Source of the DNA: Rallus limicola
Lineage: Eukaryota; Chordata; Aves; Gruiformes; Rallidae
Assembly (NCBI GenBank): GCA_022605955.1
Contig: JAKCOZ010000001.1
Coordinates: 19,212,146 to 19,276,145, forward strand
Direction: 5' to 3'
DNA length: 64,000 bases
The first letter of the stretch is position 1, and every line of letters starts with the position of its first letter. This document shows, piece by piece, positions 52,816 through 64,000 of the stretch. Below the pieces are notes generated by a model. It had not been told where the DNA came from, did not search any database, and saw only the letters and a list, made by a program, of their open reading frames with translations. A program made the position numbers and the translations under genes.

Positions 52816-53262
52816 ATAGTTCGGAACAGCTGATACCACACGGAACGTAATGCGATAGACAAGTACGTGTATAATGACACCAGGGGAGGCAGCCAACCTT
52901 CCGTTGCTCTGCAAGCTTCGGACTATCAGGCATTAAAACGTTGCAGGTTGCAGCAGGGTCTGAATAAGAACTTGGGGCACCCACTCAAATGCAGCTGCGG
53001 CACCTCTGTGCTCGGTTGGGGAGGAAAGAGTTAGCATTCCCCAGACTCACTGGCCAGTTAAAGTAAGGTTGAGTTGCTCAGGCCTCCACTATTCTGAGGT
53101 TCAGCTTTGAAAATAAACTCAGGAGTAAATCTCAGGTTCAGAGTAAGCAAAGAATTCCAGGGACCTTTTTTATTTTCTTATAAACTGCCAAATACTCACT
53201 TTACTTCACTCCAGACTCCCAATCCAAGAGACGTCTTAATGTGTGCACACTGCTTTGAAGCT

Positions 53263-53825
53263 CCCAGGATCAGGGAGGTGATCATTCCCCTGTACTCAGC
53301 TCTAGTGAGGCTGCAACCCAAATACTGTGTTCAGTTTTGGGCCCCTCACTACAAGAAAGACATTGAGGTCATGAAGTGTGTCCAGAGAAGGGCAACAAAA
53401 CTGGTGAACTGGGATGGAACACAAGTCTTAGGAGGGGCAGCTGAGGAAACTGGGGTTGTTTAGTCTGGAGAAGAGGAGGCTGAAGGGAGTCCTTATTGCT
53501 CTCTACAACTACCTGAAAGGAGGTTGTGGTGAGCTGTGGGTCAGCCTCTTCTTGCAGATAAGTAGCGATAGGACAAGAGGGAATGGCTGCAAGTAGCACC
53601 AGGGGAGGTTCAGGTTAGAAATGAGGAGAAATGTCTTCTCAGAAAGAGTGGTCAGGCATTGGAATGGATTTCCCAGGGAGGTGGTCAAGTCACCTTGGTG
53701 TGTTCAAGGAAAGATTGGATGAGGTACTTAGGGATGTGGTTTAATAAGTAATACAGGTGGTAGGGGAACGGTTGGACTAGATGATCTTGGAGGTCTTTTC
53801 CAACCTTAATGATTCTATGATTCTA
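53263..53825 (+). mobile_element. CR1 LINE 3' copy with complete tail
   Basis: About 560 bases in the sense orientation, beginning in the reverse transcriptase C-terminus ([13 protein letters not shown], then [16 protein letters not shown], then RRATKL), with frame breaks afterwards. It ends with GGTTGGACTAGATGATCTTG and the tail GATTCTATGATTCTAAG. The C-terminal wording differs from the 28.7 kb copy, so it belongs to another, older CR1 subfamily. Confidence 0.95.
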
Positions 53826-55319
53826 AGAGAAAATGAACATCATACAGCACACAAGGAAGCAGATGGACTGTTGTGTTGGAGGAACTTTGTCCTAAGATTT
53901 TCCCAGCCAGTGCAGCTAAGGATGGACCTGTTACATTTCAAAAAGCCAAAAACCTTTCAGCATTCTTGCCACAAACAAGAGACTAGAACAACCTGTATGC
54001 CCACTATAGGCAATCCATGTGTGAGTTGCATCTCTTGAGGTAGAGGATTTGAGCAGAACTTTCCATCTCTGGTCTTCAAATTTTCCTTTTTAATTGAAGC
54101 AGCATCTCATGTCTGTAAATCCTACTACAAACATCTATTTTCCAGGATAAACTAAACAGAAGAACAGTAGTTGCCCTGTTGCACTTGGCAGGAGCCAGAC
54201 CACAAGAGCCTCAAGCTATACCTTTTCTAACAAGGTCCCTGGTGCCACTATTGCTTTAGTAATCACTTTAGCCAGCTAGTTGTAGGAGCATATTCTGTAA
54301 CTTGTAAAGCAAAAGAGATTCTGCTCTGTTTCTCACCCCTCTATAGCAGCCCATACAGCCTGTTACTGAAATAACGGATTCTCCAGCCCCAAGAAGCAGC
54401 CTCTGCTGATACCAAGACAGGATCCAGTTCCTCATTAACAGAGTTAGTTAAGTTCTACTCCTCAAAGGAGGTTCATAAGTTCTTTGCACCTGCAGTGCCC
54501 TTAATACTTGTCTGCGCTGGGCTCAGAGAAGTCAGCAGATGATGCTAAACCCAGAATTACATTTTTAGGCACAGCTAAGCACATTTTTTGCTCGTGGACA
54601 ACTCCTTCCTCCTCCTTTTGGATTCATAAATGAAAAGGTACAATTGTAGTATTACTGATACATCGATGGGCTGTGCTTTAGCTATTGCTGTGTGGGAAGA
54701 GTAGCTACCTTCCTCTTCCTGCCTGTGCAAACTCTGATGATCCATGTGGATGTGGCAGACCATGTACCACCCCAGGTCACAGGTATAACCCAAAACATCG
54801 ATGACATAACACTAAGAAAGGTCCCTGCTTGCAGAAATGTATAGAAATAATGTCCCTACATTCCCTTGGTTGGCTTTTTGCTTTTGTTGTTATTTTTTAA
54901 AGGCATTGCTATGCCTGGACAGCATCCTTTGGGAAAAGAAATTTACTGCCGAGAAGACAGCAGTGTGACAGCAGTGCATTCTTTCTTTTTAGTCCTTTTG
55001 GAAGTCTAAGGAGATCTATGTATGGTCCTCAGGTGGGAAGCCATGGCATGAAGTCCTACCAAGTCCTCCCTTCCTGTAGTCTTTGAACACAAATGTTCTC
55101 AGTTCAGGCAACCAGCATCAAGTTGTAGGAAACAAAGACAAGGTGGAGAACCTCCACCAACCACAAGTGGCTCATGGTCAGCCCACTGCAGCTGGCCAGT
55201 TGTTTTCACATCTGCCTGTAGTCTGCCTGGTCCAAAATTAAAGGCTTAGTTCCAGAATAACCAAATTAATGACACATATTGGCCTTTTTTATAAAGAGGA
55301 GGCACACCAACATGTAGTC
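53826..55319. other. Intergenic, nothing recognised
   Basis: Unique AT-rich sequence between two CR1 pieces; no exon, RNA gene or further repeat was recognised. Confidence 0.5.
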
Positions 55320-55397
55320 TTTGGTGATGGTTGGACTTGATGATGTAAAGGGTCCCTTCCAACCAAGACAACGCTACACTTCTATGATTCTATGATT
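55320..55397 (+). mobile_element. CR1 LINE 3' terminal stub
   Basis: GGTTGGACTTGATGATG, then CCCTTCCAACC and CTTCTATGATTCTATGATT form the last about 75 bases of a CR1 with its tail. It is an extremely 5'-truncated copy. Confidence 0.9.
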
Positions 55398-56522
55398 TGT
55401 ATGCTTCTAAGCACAACAAACTAACCAACTAAAAAACCCCAAAACAAATTACAAACTAGGACATGGATTATTCTTTGTGTCATTCCCACTGGGAGAAACA
55501 CAGTGAGAGAAACCAAGCGGCAAAAGAGGCAACAACAGGAGTGCAACACGCCTAAAATTTTAATCTTTGTTTTTAAAGAGTACAGAGTTCAAAGTGACAC
55601 TTTCTTCTCCTTCCCACCTTCCAATTTTCTACCCCACGGCTTCCCCGTTCTCCCTAAGAGGAAACAGTTCTTTGTTGATTAGTTTGACTTCCCTTCAAGT
55701 GAGGCACACCCGTTAATCTCCCAAAGCAGGCCCCAATTCAGTAAAACACTTGCACATGCACTTCACTTTAGCCCACTCCCATTCACGGCAACATTTAAGT
55801 GTAGGTACTTGAATGCTGTTTTGAATAGGGATGTTTTTACTTAACCAAAGATGGGAGGGGGTGTGTGTATATTCGTGTGGTCTTCATGGGAGGGAGTACA
55901 CACAACATGTATCATCTTGTTCCCAATTTAAAGGTAATTTTAGCAGCAGTCAGTGACTGACACACTGGTAAAATCTTCAGCAGCAGCTTAACCACAGAGG
56001 TGTGGAGCAGTGAGGAATCCAAAGAGAATTAAAAAGGGTAGCTGGGGAATCACTGCTGAGCATCAGTTAAAGCAGCTTCGCGAGGTCAGTCAGGCTTCTA
56101 AGTTTTAACATCCGCTGCTCCTAATGCCATTAAGCAAACACACTTCATTAATTACAATTATATAAAGGGAGAGACTGGCAGACAATAAAAAAATAATCAA
56201 GAACAGGAAAGTCTAACAGTTCAGAAAACAGGATTCTGGAAAATTGAAGTGTTTGTATCATTTTACATTGCAGGCTTTCATTTTTTATCCCTTTGAAATA
56301 TATTTAGTTTTAAATTAATAAAGGTAACAAACTAATAAATTGACATGTTCTTTAAACAAGTATCATAAAAAATGAGACGCTACACCACAGGATCCATCAT
56401 TTAAATATCCCAGTAATAGAACAGTTAAAGTGATGCTGCCTAATGTGAGGATTAAATGCGTAGATAAAAGATGTGGCTCTAAGGAAAAGTGTGGATTAGA
56501 GGAGAATGAAGCAGGCGATGCT
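55398..56522 (-). other. RIC8B: Probable 3' UTR of RIC8B
   Basis: Sequence immediately downstream of the RIC8B stop on the minus strand, AT-rich and non-repetitive. A minus-strand ATTAAA at 55564-55559 could end a UTR of about 1 kb, but no canonical AATAAA was found, so the true end is unknown. The part near 56120-56350 contains TAATTA-type motifs and looks constrained. Confidence 0.4.
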
Positions 56523-56634
56523 TTAGTCTGAATCTGAACTGTCTTGCTTGTTGGTATGGTACTGGCTGACTGCTTCTTCCAAAGGAGCCATTGTACCATC
56601 CGGCCGCACTCCCATTGGTTTGATAAGCTCGTCT
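56523..56634 (-). CDS. RIC8B: RIC8B, last coding exon (C-terminal 36 residues)
   Basis: RIC8B is a cytosolic chaperone and exchange factor for Gs/Golf-class G-alpha subunits. After the acceptor CTCTTACAG the exon supplies the last base of a split codon and then DELIKPMGVRPDGTMAPLEE, with 16 further residues ending QDSSDSD and a TAA stop (56525-56523). The KPMG-PDG-PLEE pattern and acidic Ser/Asp tail match the Ric-8 C-terminus. Strand and place agree with human synteny, where RIC8B lies next to TMEM263 in the same direction. It was found by reading a frame too short to stand out; a 159-codon open frame overlapping it (56363-56842) is in a different frame. The remaining exons should lie to the right of the window. 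Confidence 0.87.
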
Positions 56635-59600
56635 CTGTAAGAGATTTAACACAGTTTATTAGCATGTGCAGACATATCAATTCACACGTGTATAACACAG
56701 CCACATACAGTACATGCTTTAATACGGAACGAGCAGCTAAAAGGAAGTTATTTCTGCTAGAGCCCTCTGTTTTGAAGGGAGAGGAACAAAAAACCTTCCA
56801 AAACAGGTGGGAGGGGAAGAGAAGGACAGATAAAGACTTCATTCATGTAGGCCAAACCTACTTCACCAATTAGACACCGTGAAAAGTCAGTGCCTAATAG
56901 GCTCGAGACAAGGAGCAGGTTCACTGTTTTAGATACACAAACCAGCTTTTCTTCTAAGACTTCTCTGGCAGCCATTTCTTCCTAAAATTCCACCTGCCAT
57001 CCTGGCTGATACACATCCAGGGGATTAAAACAATGATTTGATACACATTCATTGCATTGTCAAAGGAAGTAACTCAGAACAGTCTCTGCCTACACTGCTA
57101 CCAGGGGTGTGTAAGGACTTGTTGATTCATTTTTAAAAAGCTGCCTGATTCTAACGCTGTTGCTTTTGTTTGTGGCAGTTTAATTACAGGATTGACAGCC
57201 ATTTTAATCTCTCCAAAGCTCCAAAGGCCTCTCAGCAGCTAATCCAATTATATCTACTCCACAAGCTACAGCCTCATCTAAAAGATGATTAATTATTGAT
57301 TAAGCCAATCAAAAAGTATTAGCAAAGATTTATTTAATCCGTACTTTTTATCACCTCATTTATATGTGGATTATGGCAAAAGCTGTAAGGGCACAGATAA
57401 CGTTTTGGTTTTCCACCAAAAAAACTAAATAATGGAGAATACCTTAAATATTCAGGAGTCACCTTAAATAAAGGAGCAGAGGCTTGATGTCAACTTACCC
57501 CTTGCCTGAGCAGCAGCCCTGTAAAACCCTTGATTTAACACACATATACCACCCTCCCGAGCCACAGACAATAAAACTCCATCACTCAGTGGGGAAGCTA
57601 AGGCATGTCACCAACTCTCTGCCCAGTCTGCACTACTACGTGGGCTGAACAAAAAGGGGCAAAAATGGCTTGCACACAGCTGGCAACGTAACCTTAACAC
57701 AGCCACGGGAGCAGCAAGGAAGGCAACACCAGAATTACATGGCAAATGTGCGCTAGGTAATTAATCTGCTGCTTGAGAGCACAGCCAGTCCCCAAGGTTT
57801 TCCTGCTCAGGAATAGTGAGTCCAACTAGAGACACGCAGCTCTGTGCACAGAGGTGGCCGTCGGGTGCTGCGGTGATAAGCTCACAGATCCCACTGCCTG
57901 CGGCATGGCAACGCACATTGAAACTGGACATGGAGAAACAGTGGTGATTTGGCTGATCAGGTCTGGGTGGGACACTGGGGCCAGGGAAGGAGGTTGTCAT
58001 GACCATACTTGAAGAGCAGACACTGGGGTCTGCCTGTGTGTGAGGGTAGGCTCTGTATATAAACAGCCTGGTGTATAGAAACAGCTTGCTGTACTTGAGG
58101 CCTGATGGCAAGTCCTCTTCCTTCAGGCAGTGTGATCTATAGGATGCAGATTCTGCCCAAGTAAGAGCACTCTGAAGTTTTCAAGTATCTTCTGGAGATG
58201 TGTACAAGGAGAGATCAAAAGAATACTCAAACACAGACTCAACAGGCTCAAAGAATGATGACTGCATATCAGTGTCCAAGCAGGACCAGAACTCTCCCTG
58301 CCTGCTGTAGGGGTCCCCCAAAGGCAAAGCCAGAGTGCTCTGGAGTTGTGTCTAATAGTGAAGACATTTTTCACAGGAAAAAAACCTTGGCTTTTACGTT
58401 TTAAACACCATAATACAAAACAAGTGTCCTTTGAATTCTGTCATCAGTCTTGCAACAATTATTCAGTGCCACTTAGTCAGGTTCAAGCCCCTGTAGTGAT
58501 CTGGTATAGTTATTTTTGAGAACAACCTAAAGAGTAAGCCCCTGCTCATATTTTTTAAGTCTTAAAAGTAAAAACATAGTCAGAAAGAAGAAAACCACCT
58601 TTGCTTGCCCTCTAAGCTGAAGGGATCCTAGAGTTTTGTTTTAAAAACCACAAGAGAAAATCTTAGGTTGCAACATTAAACATTGCAGCCAGAAGTCCTA
58701 GACTCACAACATTTACTAGCTATTTAAAATTCATTATTAACAAATAAATTACAATGGCTAGTAAAAGGATAAAGAAATGGTTCAACAAAGAGGAAAGAAA
58801 GAATCTTCACTTTCATGCCTCACTTCTGCATCCTACTACACACACTCCAGAACTTTACAGAAACATTTTCTTTCCCAGTGAGTCATCTGCAGAGACACTG
58901 AAGAGCAGGTGCAAGAGATAAGACACATCTGTGGGCACAAGTCTTGATCTGTGGGTCTTTCGGGGACTGGGGAGTGTCTTTTGGGGATAAATGCACCAAG
59001 TTTTGCATGACAGTGTGGTGTCAAAGTCTGCATTTGTGTTTTCTTTCCTGATGCTCTGAAGCCTGTTTCTCAGCTCGCTGTACTCTCAGAGCGCGCCATT
59101 ATGGTCTGAGGTTTGTTCCCAATGCATTTCCTCCTCTCTAGGCTTCAACCATGACCTGGGCTGCTCTCACATTTCACAGAGTAACAAGAATATTTATCAA
59201 TTACCTTTCCCTCCTGCATGAGTTTCCTGCTTTGCAAGTCCTTGAATAGGGTGAATGATGGTTGTTACAAGTTTGCTGTTCTTTCTGAAATGCTAGGAGG
59301 CTGAACTCCATACATCTTTCCTCAGGCAGCTGCTACCTAGTAAAACTGAACTGTATGAAGACAGAAATATTCTAGGGCACATGAAGAAGAGGCAGGAAGA
59401 GAAACAGGGGTCAGCCTATTTCTTCTTAACAATAATCCAGTCCTAAAATGGCATCCTTTTACCAGTGAAGACATGACTGAACACTGTACAAGCTTAGTCC
59501 TGTTTTTCAAAGAGAAAAAGTACAGGGGGAGACAGATGAGAAGATCAAAAGCTAACTTCAGAAGTTTGGATCAACCATCTGCTAAGTTACAGAACTCTGG

Positions 59601-62600
59601 GTGAGTTTGCAAGAGGCATCTCTCAGCTAACTTCAGCAGCCCACAGAGCTGATCCTTACCTGGTATGAAGGGTCGCAGCTCTGCCATCCTCAGCTATGTG
59701 CCCACCTAGCACTGACTGCTTAGAGACCTCAACTGAGCTCTGACAACTTGGGCTAGCCGAGGATGTGCCTAGTGTCATACGGTGGCAAGTGAACCACCAG
59801 AAACTGGCACAGATAGCCTCAGAAGATGGTTTACTACCCAGAAACTGGATGTTTATGGTCCATCTATAGGGTAGAAGAGGGATCACTTCAGCCCAGCAGG
59901 TGGCAGTGGGAATACTTCTGTACCCATGAAGATGTATACAAACACACAATGTGCATATTTATATGTATGTGAACATCCTTATGTGACCTCACATATACTC
60001 TAATACACCTTCTTGCAACATTTGTTTTTCTAATGCAAACAATGCATTCTATTCAAGTGTACTTAGAAACACGCCACAATTAAACAGTTGGTAAAATGCA
60101 TTCTCCTCTCCCACTTCCAGATCTCCCAAGAGTCCCTTCAAATGTATCTATAGAAGTTCTGGCTTCCTGCTTGCCATTTAGCTTGATAACGACTCAAAAA
60201 TCATTCCCTTGTTTGGAAGGGTAACTCTTTCTTGCCTGCTCTATGTGCTAGAAGGCAGTATTGACACACGGACTTAATGATGGTGTCTGTAATGAAACAG
60301 CCATCATGTAAACACCAGTCTGCTCCTTTGATAGAACGGGACCTATTCACCTCCTTATAATTGAATACTACATAATAGTTCAGATCCTTTCATGTAACAT
60401 TATTTTGTTCTATGATTAGAAAGAGGAGGGGGGAAAAAAAAAAAATCTATGTAACATCGCCTTCTTCATTCATCCTATGATTAATTTTGTGTTTTTAATG
60501 AGTATGGTTGCTTATTTAGACAGGTTCTCTTACATACTGGTTTTGTTGACTTCTGTTCAATGTATAACAAAACCCAAGCTGTGATAATTGGAGACCATTT
60601 CATCAGCAAAAGGATTCTTGCTATAAATACAAGGTTGGCTTGGAAAAAAGCATTCTGACATTTTAAATTAGTCAATTAATATACAATTCTACTTATCATT
60701 TATAATAGAAAAAAAAATGTTGGCATTTTTTCCAGACATTTTAATTAACACAGACTATTTCCAATAAACTATGACATAAAACCAGACAGAGTAACACACA
60801 ATGCTGATTTAAAGGTGACTAACTTGATATTTTGCAAAAATGAAAGGTTAAATCTTTGTTCAGATTTGGGGAGTTTTTCAAAGCTCGAAGATGTGCATCA
60901 CATAGAGGACACTGATTTACAGTCACCAAACAATTTGCAATTGATCAACTACATAGTTATCGACCCCTACTGCGGGCAAAGTCCATAGAATTACTTCAGG
61001 GCCAAGTCCAGGTCTCCAGCAAACTACTTAAATAACGTCTACATTTCCCAGGAGCTGCAGTAATCAAGATTTTTCATCTTCATTTACACTTCTGATTTGT
61101 GTGTGTGTGTGTGTGTGTGTATGTATTTTAAAAAGTAACCTCATCCAGCCAAATCTGAGCATACTATTACTTTCTATAAAAGCCTCTGTAGAACCCAAAT
61201 CTATGTTAAAATATTGTGGCAGGGAAAATGGCTTCACAAACAACATTCAGCTTTCCTTCATAATTTTTGATAAAAACAAAACTAGGTGATTAATTTAAAT
61301 ATATTCTCATCAATGGTCAATTACTTCATGAACAAGCCTAAACATCAACAACCTAAGAGAGAAGAAAACTTTTGGAAGTAAGACCTGAAATGACCAAAAA
61401 TGTGGATCAGTTTTACGTCACCTCACAGCAGTTTTGGTTCTTCAGTGCATCAGCAATAAATAGTGCACCAGCAATAAATAAAGAGAAAACTGGAGCGCTA
61501 AAATCCACTGACATCTTCTGGACCAAGGGAGAAAGTGTCACTGTGTTACTTACAGTTTCAGTAAACCTGTGCAAAGGGTACAGTGTAAGTCATCAGCAGT
61601 CATCAGTGAAGGCTGTAACTTTTCACTGAAGCTGTATTATTTTGCAAATTTGTTTTCCAAGTTCAATCCATCATCAGGTAACTTCAAAAATAATAGGGAG
61701 CCAGTCAAAGCCAAATCTAGAACATGCCAGTGACAGACTGGCCCAATCACCGTCATTGATCAGGAAGGGAGGCAAGTCTGTCAGTCCTTCAACCTTTTTC
61801 CACACCTTTCTCCAGTACACTCATGCTAGCTCTTTAGAGCTTAGCTTCCATTCCTGGGACAACAAAAGTGTACTAACCAAATCAGTTTTGCTGTGCCTCA
61901 TGCACATTCACTCTCAGCTCTTGTTCAATTGACACAGACAAACTTACATAAACTCAATCAAGATGAGAAGGAGCTGTTGGTTCTGTGTCCAACTTCCATG
62001 GTATATATCCCCTCCTATGGTGACAACAGACCAGCAGAAGTAGGGAACCTGCCACCAGCAGTCTGCCTCAAAGCAAGACTCAAAACCCAGAATCAACTGA
62101 AGACTTGATCAAAACAACCTCCAGTTTAAATTGGTAGGTTGCAAACCAAGTACATTCACTGGCTGCTTTAAGCCTCTGAAAACTCTCAGCAACGAAAAGC
62201 TCAAGCTGGAGGCAGAAATGTTGAACTCCAGAAACATGGAGGGACTCCCACTGCTATTCAGCATGTTACTCTTTGTTGTATACAAGGCTGGCTGCTTCCC
62301 ATTTCATGTAACATCTGCAAACCCCACAATTGCACTCAGTTACATTCATTAAAAGCATCCCACAGGCTCCCTAAAATAAGTCTCGGTTTCTTTTCCCTTC
62401 CTGCCAGCATTTCCCCTCCTCTCAATTTTCAGTAAAACAAAAAGGGTGGGAAGAACAGTCAAGTGATTTTATTCACTTTATCACAGCTCCTAAAGGGGTC
62501 ACATCAACAACACTGTCCTACAGCAATCGCTGTACTACAAACCACACAAAGGCCTTCAACAAAGAGTCCCGGCCCAGAGGAGTTTGCAGTCTCAGTACCA

Positions 62601-64000
62601 CAGAAGGAACTGCAGGTGGATGTAACTGACACAGAAGGCCCAAGGTAACTTACTTCCAAAGTTTTTCTATTCCATTCACTCCCCAGCAATGCTACTGGCC
62701 GGGAGGATAAGTAGTGACACAGAGCACCAGCTGCTTAGTGACTGTCAGTTTGTAGCCGGCAACACAGCAGGTGTCTCCAGTGCTCCAAACTGAAAAGGCT
62801 CTTATGCTACAGTGACGCCATTGGACTTTTTGTGTAACTGCTGTAAGTGGGAGCAACTGACTTGTCTTCAGTCTTGGTTCATCTCACGTCTCAATCTTCC
62901 TTTTAAAAAACTTTTAGGCCATTTAGTCATTTTATTGTGGTACCCCTAATGCTCAGCATCTTAATTCTCTAGCTTACACAGCATTCATTGCACTTTAAAC
63001 AGCAGATCAATTAAGATTACATGTGCATTGCATTTTTCTTTTTCTATTGAAAAGATTGTAACATGCAAATAACATGAAAAAGTATCCAATTACTTCACTG
63101 ACAGTCTCAGATCAGTCGTTCTGAGATCCTTCCCTGCCTTCTCTCCTGCTTATAATTGTCTTGGCAACTAACATAAAATCCAGATTCTCCTGTATGCTTT
63201 GCTGCACACCCCATCTTCATTAGAGGTGTAAAAATACTTTCTTTGCTGAATTTCACTACACACAAACACTTTTCTAGGTGCTGAGGTTTCCCATGCTTGA
63301 AGAATGGTCCACATGTATTTACCTTACTTCCCACAGCTCAGTTCAGTGGTAAATCAGAATTAGATCATGTGTTCCTTGAGAACGTAAAACTTGGCTTACA
63401 CAGAAAAGCTCTAAGCGATCCCTCCGATACGGCTGCACGGACGGGGGAAGAGAAACCAGCAAGTTCTAGGCATCTTGAGTCAAAGAGGAAATATAGCTAT
63501 AGCTAACAGCACAGGTCTGTTCCCTTCTTGTATGCAGAAAGTTAGGAAATAAAAATAAACTTTCTGTACCAATACCGTACACCTTTCTGTCACATTCATA
63601 CCATTTTCTCTTCTAGCTTTAACCCAGGTGTTTAAAACAAATTGTACAAGGCTCGTTTGTAATCTGAGTCTTGTGCATTAACAAATGCACAATAATTCTT
63701 AATCGTAAATTCCCTTTTGATTGTTCCATTTATATAATCCATTGCTTCTGGTGACAACTATTTTCACATTGTATTTGTTCTTCACATAAGCAGCAGACAT
63801 AAGCAGTCACCACGAGATGCTGCTCATCGACTTGGGTACAAGTACACTTGCCCAGGGCCTGGATTGTGACTCCCACTTTAAGAGGTGAAATTCTTGTTGT
63901 TATTAATATTATCTAGGGAGCAGGTTCCCTCACCACCAGATCTTTCTCATTCTGCCCAATCCTTTTCAAAAGGGCTTTCCTCTGAAGTCTTGCTACATAT
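56635..64000 (-). other. RIC8B: RIC8B last intron (continues past the window)
   Basis: At least 7.4 kb of intron sequence. I searched for the penultimate exon (the expected acidic SEDEDTDTEE region) and did not find it, so it probably lies beyond 64000. Contents: an AT-rich motif-dense stretch (57120-57420), a possible alternative exon ending at a strong donor (59659) and a (GT)n microsatellite (61099-61120). Confidence 0.6.
61099..61120. repeat. (GT)n microsatellite
   Basis: About 11 pure GT units inside RIC8B intron sequence. Confidence 0.97.

Larger units (their letters stand above)
40753..53262. other. Intergenic, no firm gene; possible conserved non-coding DNA
   Basis: No coding exon or transposable element was recognised. 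Simple repeats: an AT/CA mix at 42455-42492, a C-rich run near 43204-43250, (CA)n at 46946-46985 and a T-run near 48780-48796. Several stretches (43430-43560, 48430-48620, 48930-49130) are AT-rich and motif-dense, with long uniform non-repetitive character, and look like conserved enhancers. Open frames up to about 150 codons lack protein-like features. Confidence 0.45.

Noticed and set aside
56363..56842. 159-codon minus-strand open frame
   Set aside because: It overlaps the RIC8B terminal exon in another frame and crosses its splice acceptor; the RIC8B frame carries the conserved residues.

Overview
The window is nuclear DNA of a bird. CR1 LINE fragments with the typical ATTCTRTG-type 3' tail are scattered through it, there is a solo LTR of an avian class II endogenous retrovirus, and two complete genes plus the last exon of a third are vertebrate orthologues. 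Gene order matches human 12q23.3 in reverse (RIC8B - TMEM263 - MTERF2 - CRY1). CRY1 is therefore expected just left of base 1, although none of it is visible. The species cannot be fixed from the sequence; a galliform or related bird would fit.

Layout. 1-3727: GC-rich left edge, then 5' UTR/intron sequence of MTERF2. 3742-4932: MTERF2 (+), whole coding sequence in one exon. 4933-10045: the two 3' UTRs and spacer between convergent MTERF2 and TMEM263. 10046-22038: TMEM263 (-), with two coding exons (10046-10332, 13653-13716) and a probable non-coding exon 1 in a strong CpG island (about 21290-22450). 22450-56520: a gene-poor interval with CR1 copies (22.6-23.7, 28.7-30.0, 31.6-32.5 and 53.3-53.8 kb), one solo LTR (40.2-40.7 kb), microsatellites and several AT-rich, non-repetitive stretches that look like conserved regulatory DNA. 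56523-56634: last coding exon of RIC8B (-). 56635-64000: intron sequence of RIC8B; no further RIC8B exon was recognised.

The least expected item is at 30.5-31.5 kb on the minus strand, inside a CR1-rich patch. Three short open segments join through two short GT-AG introns with matching phases. They give a predicted 163-residue Pro/Gln-rich protein that ends in tandem 15-residue acidic repeats (core PVPMDVD), followed by an ATTAAA signal. I do not recognise the protein. It is the best candidate here for an undescribed lineage-specific gene, but expression and conservation are untested.

The recognised genes act separately: MTERF2 in mitochondrial nucleic-acid binding, TMEM263 as a small membrane protein linked to skeletal growth, and RIC8B as a chaperone/exchange factor for Gs-class G-alpha subunits. 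Their adjacency is conserved synteny, not an operon.
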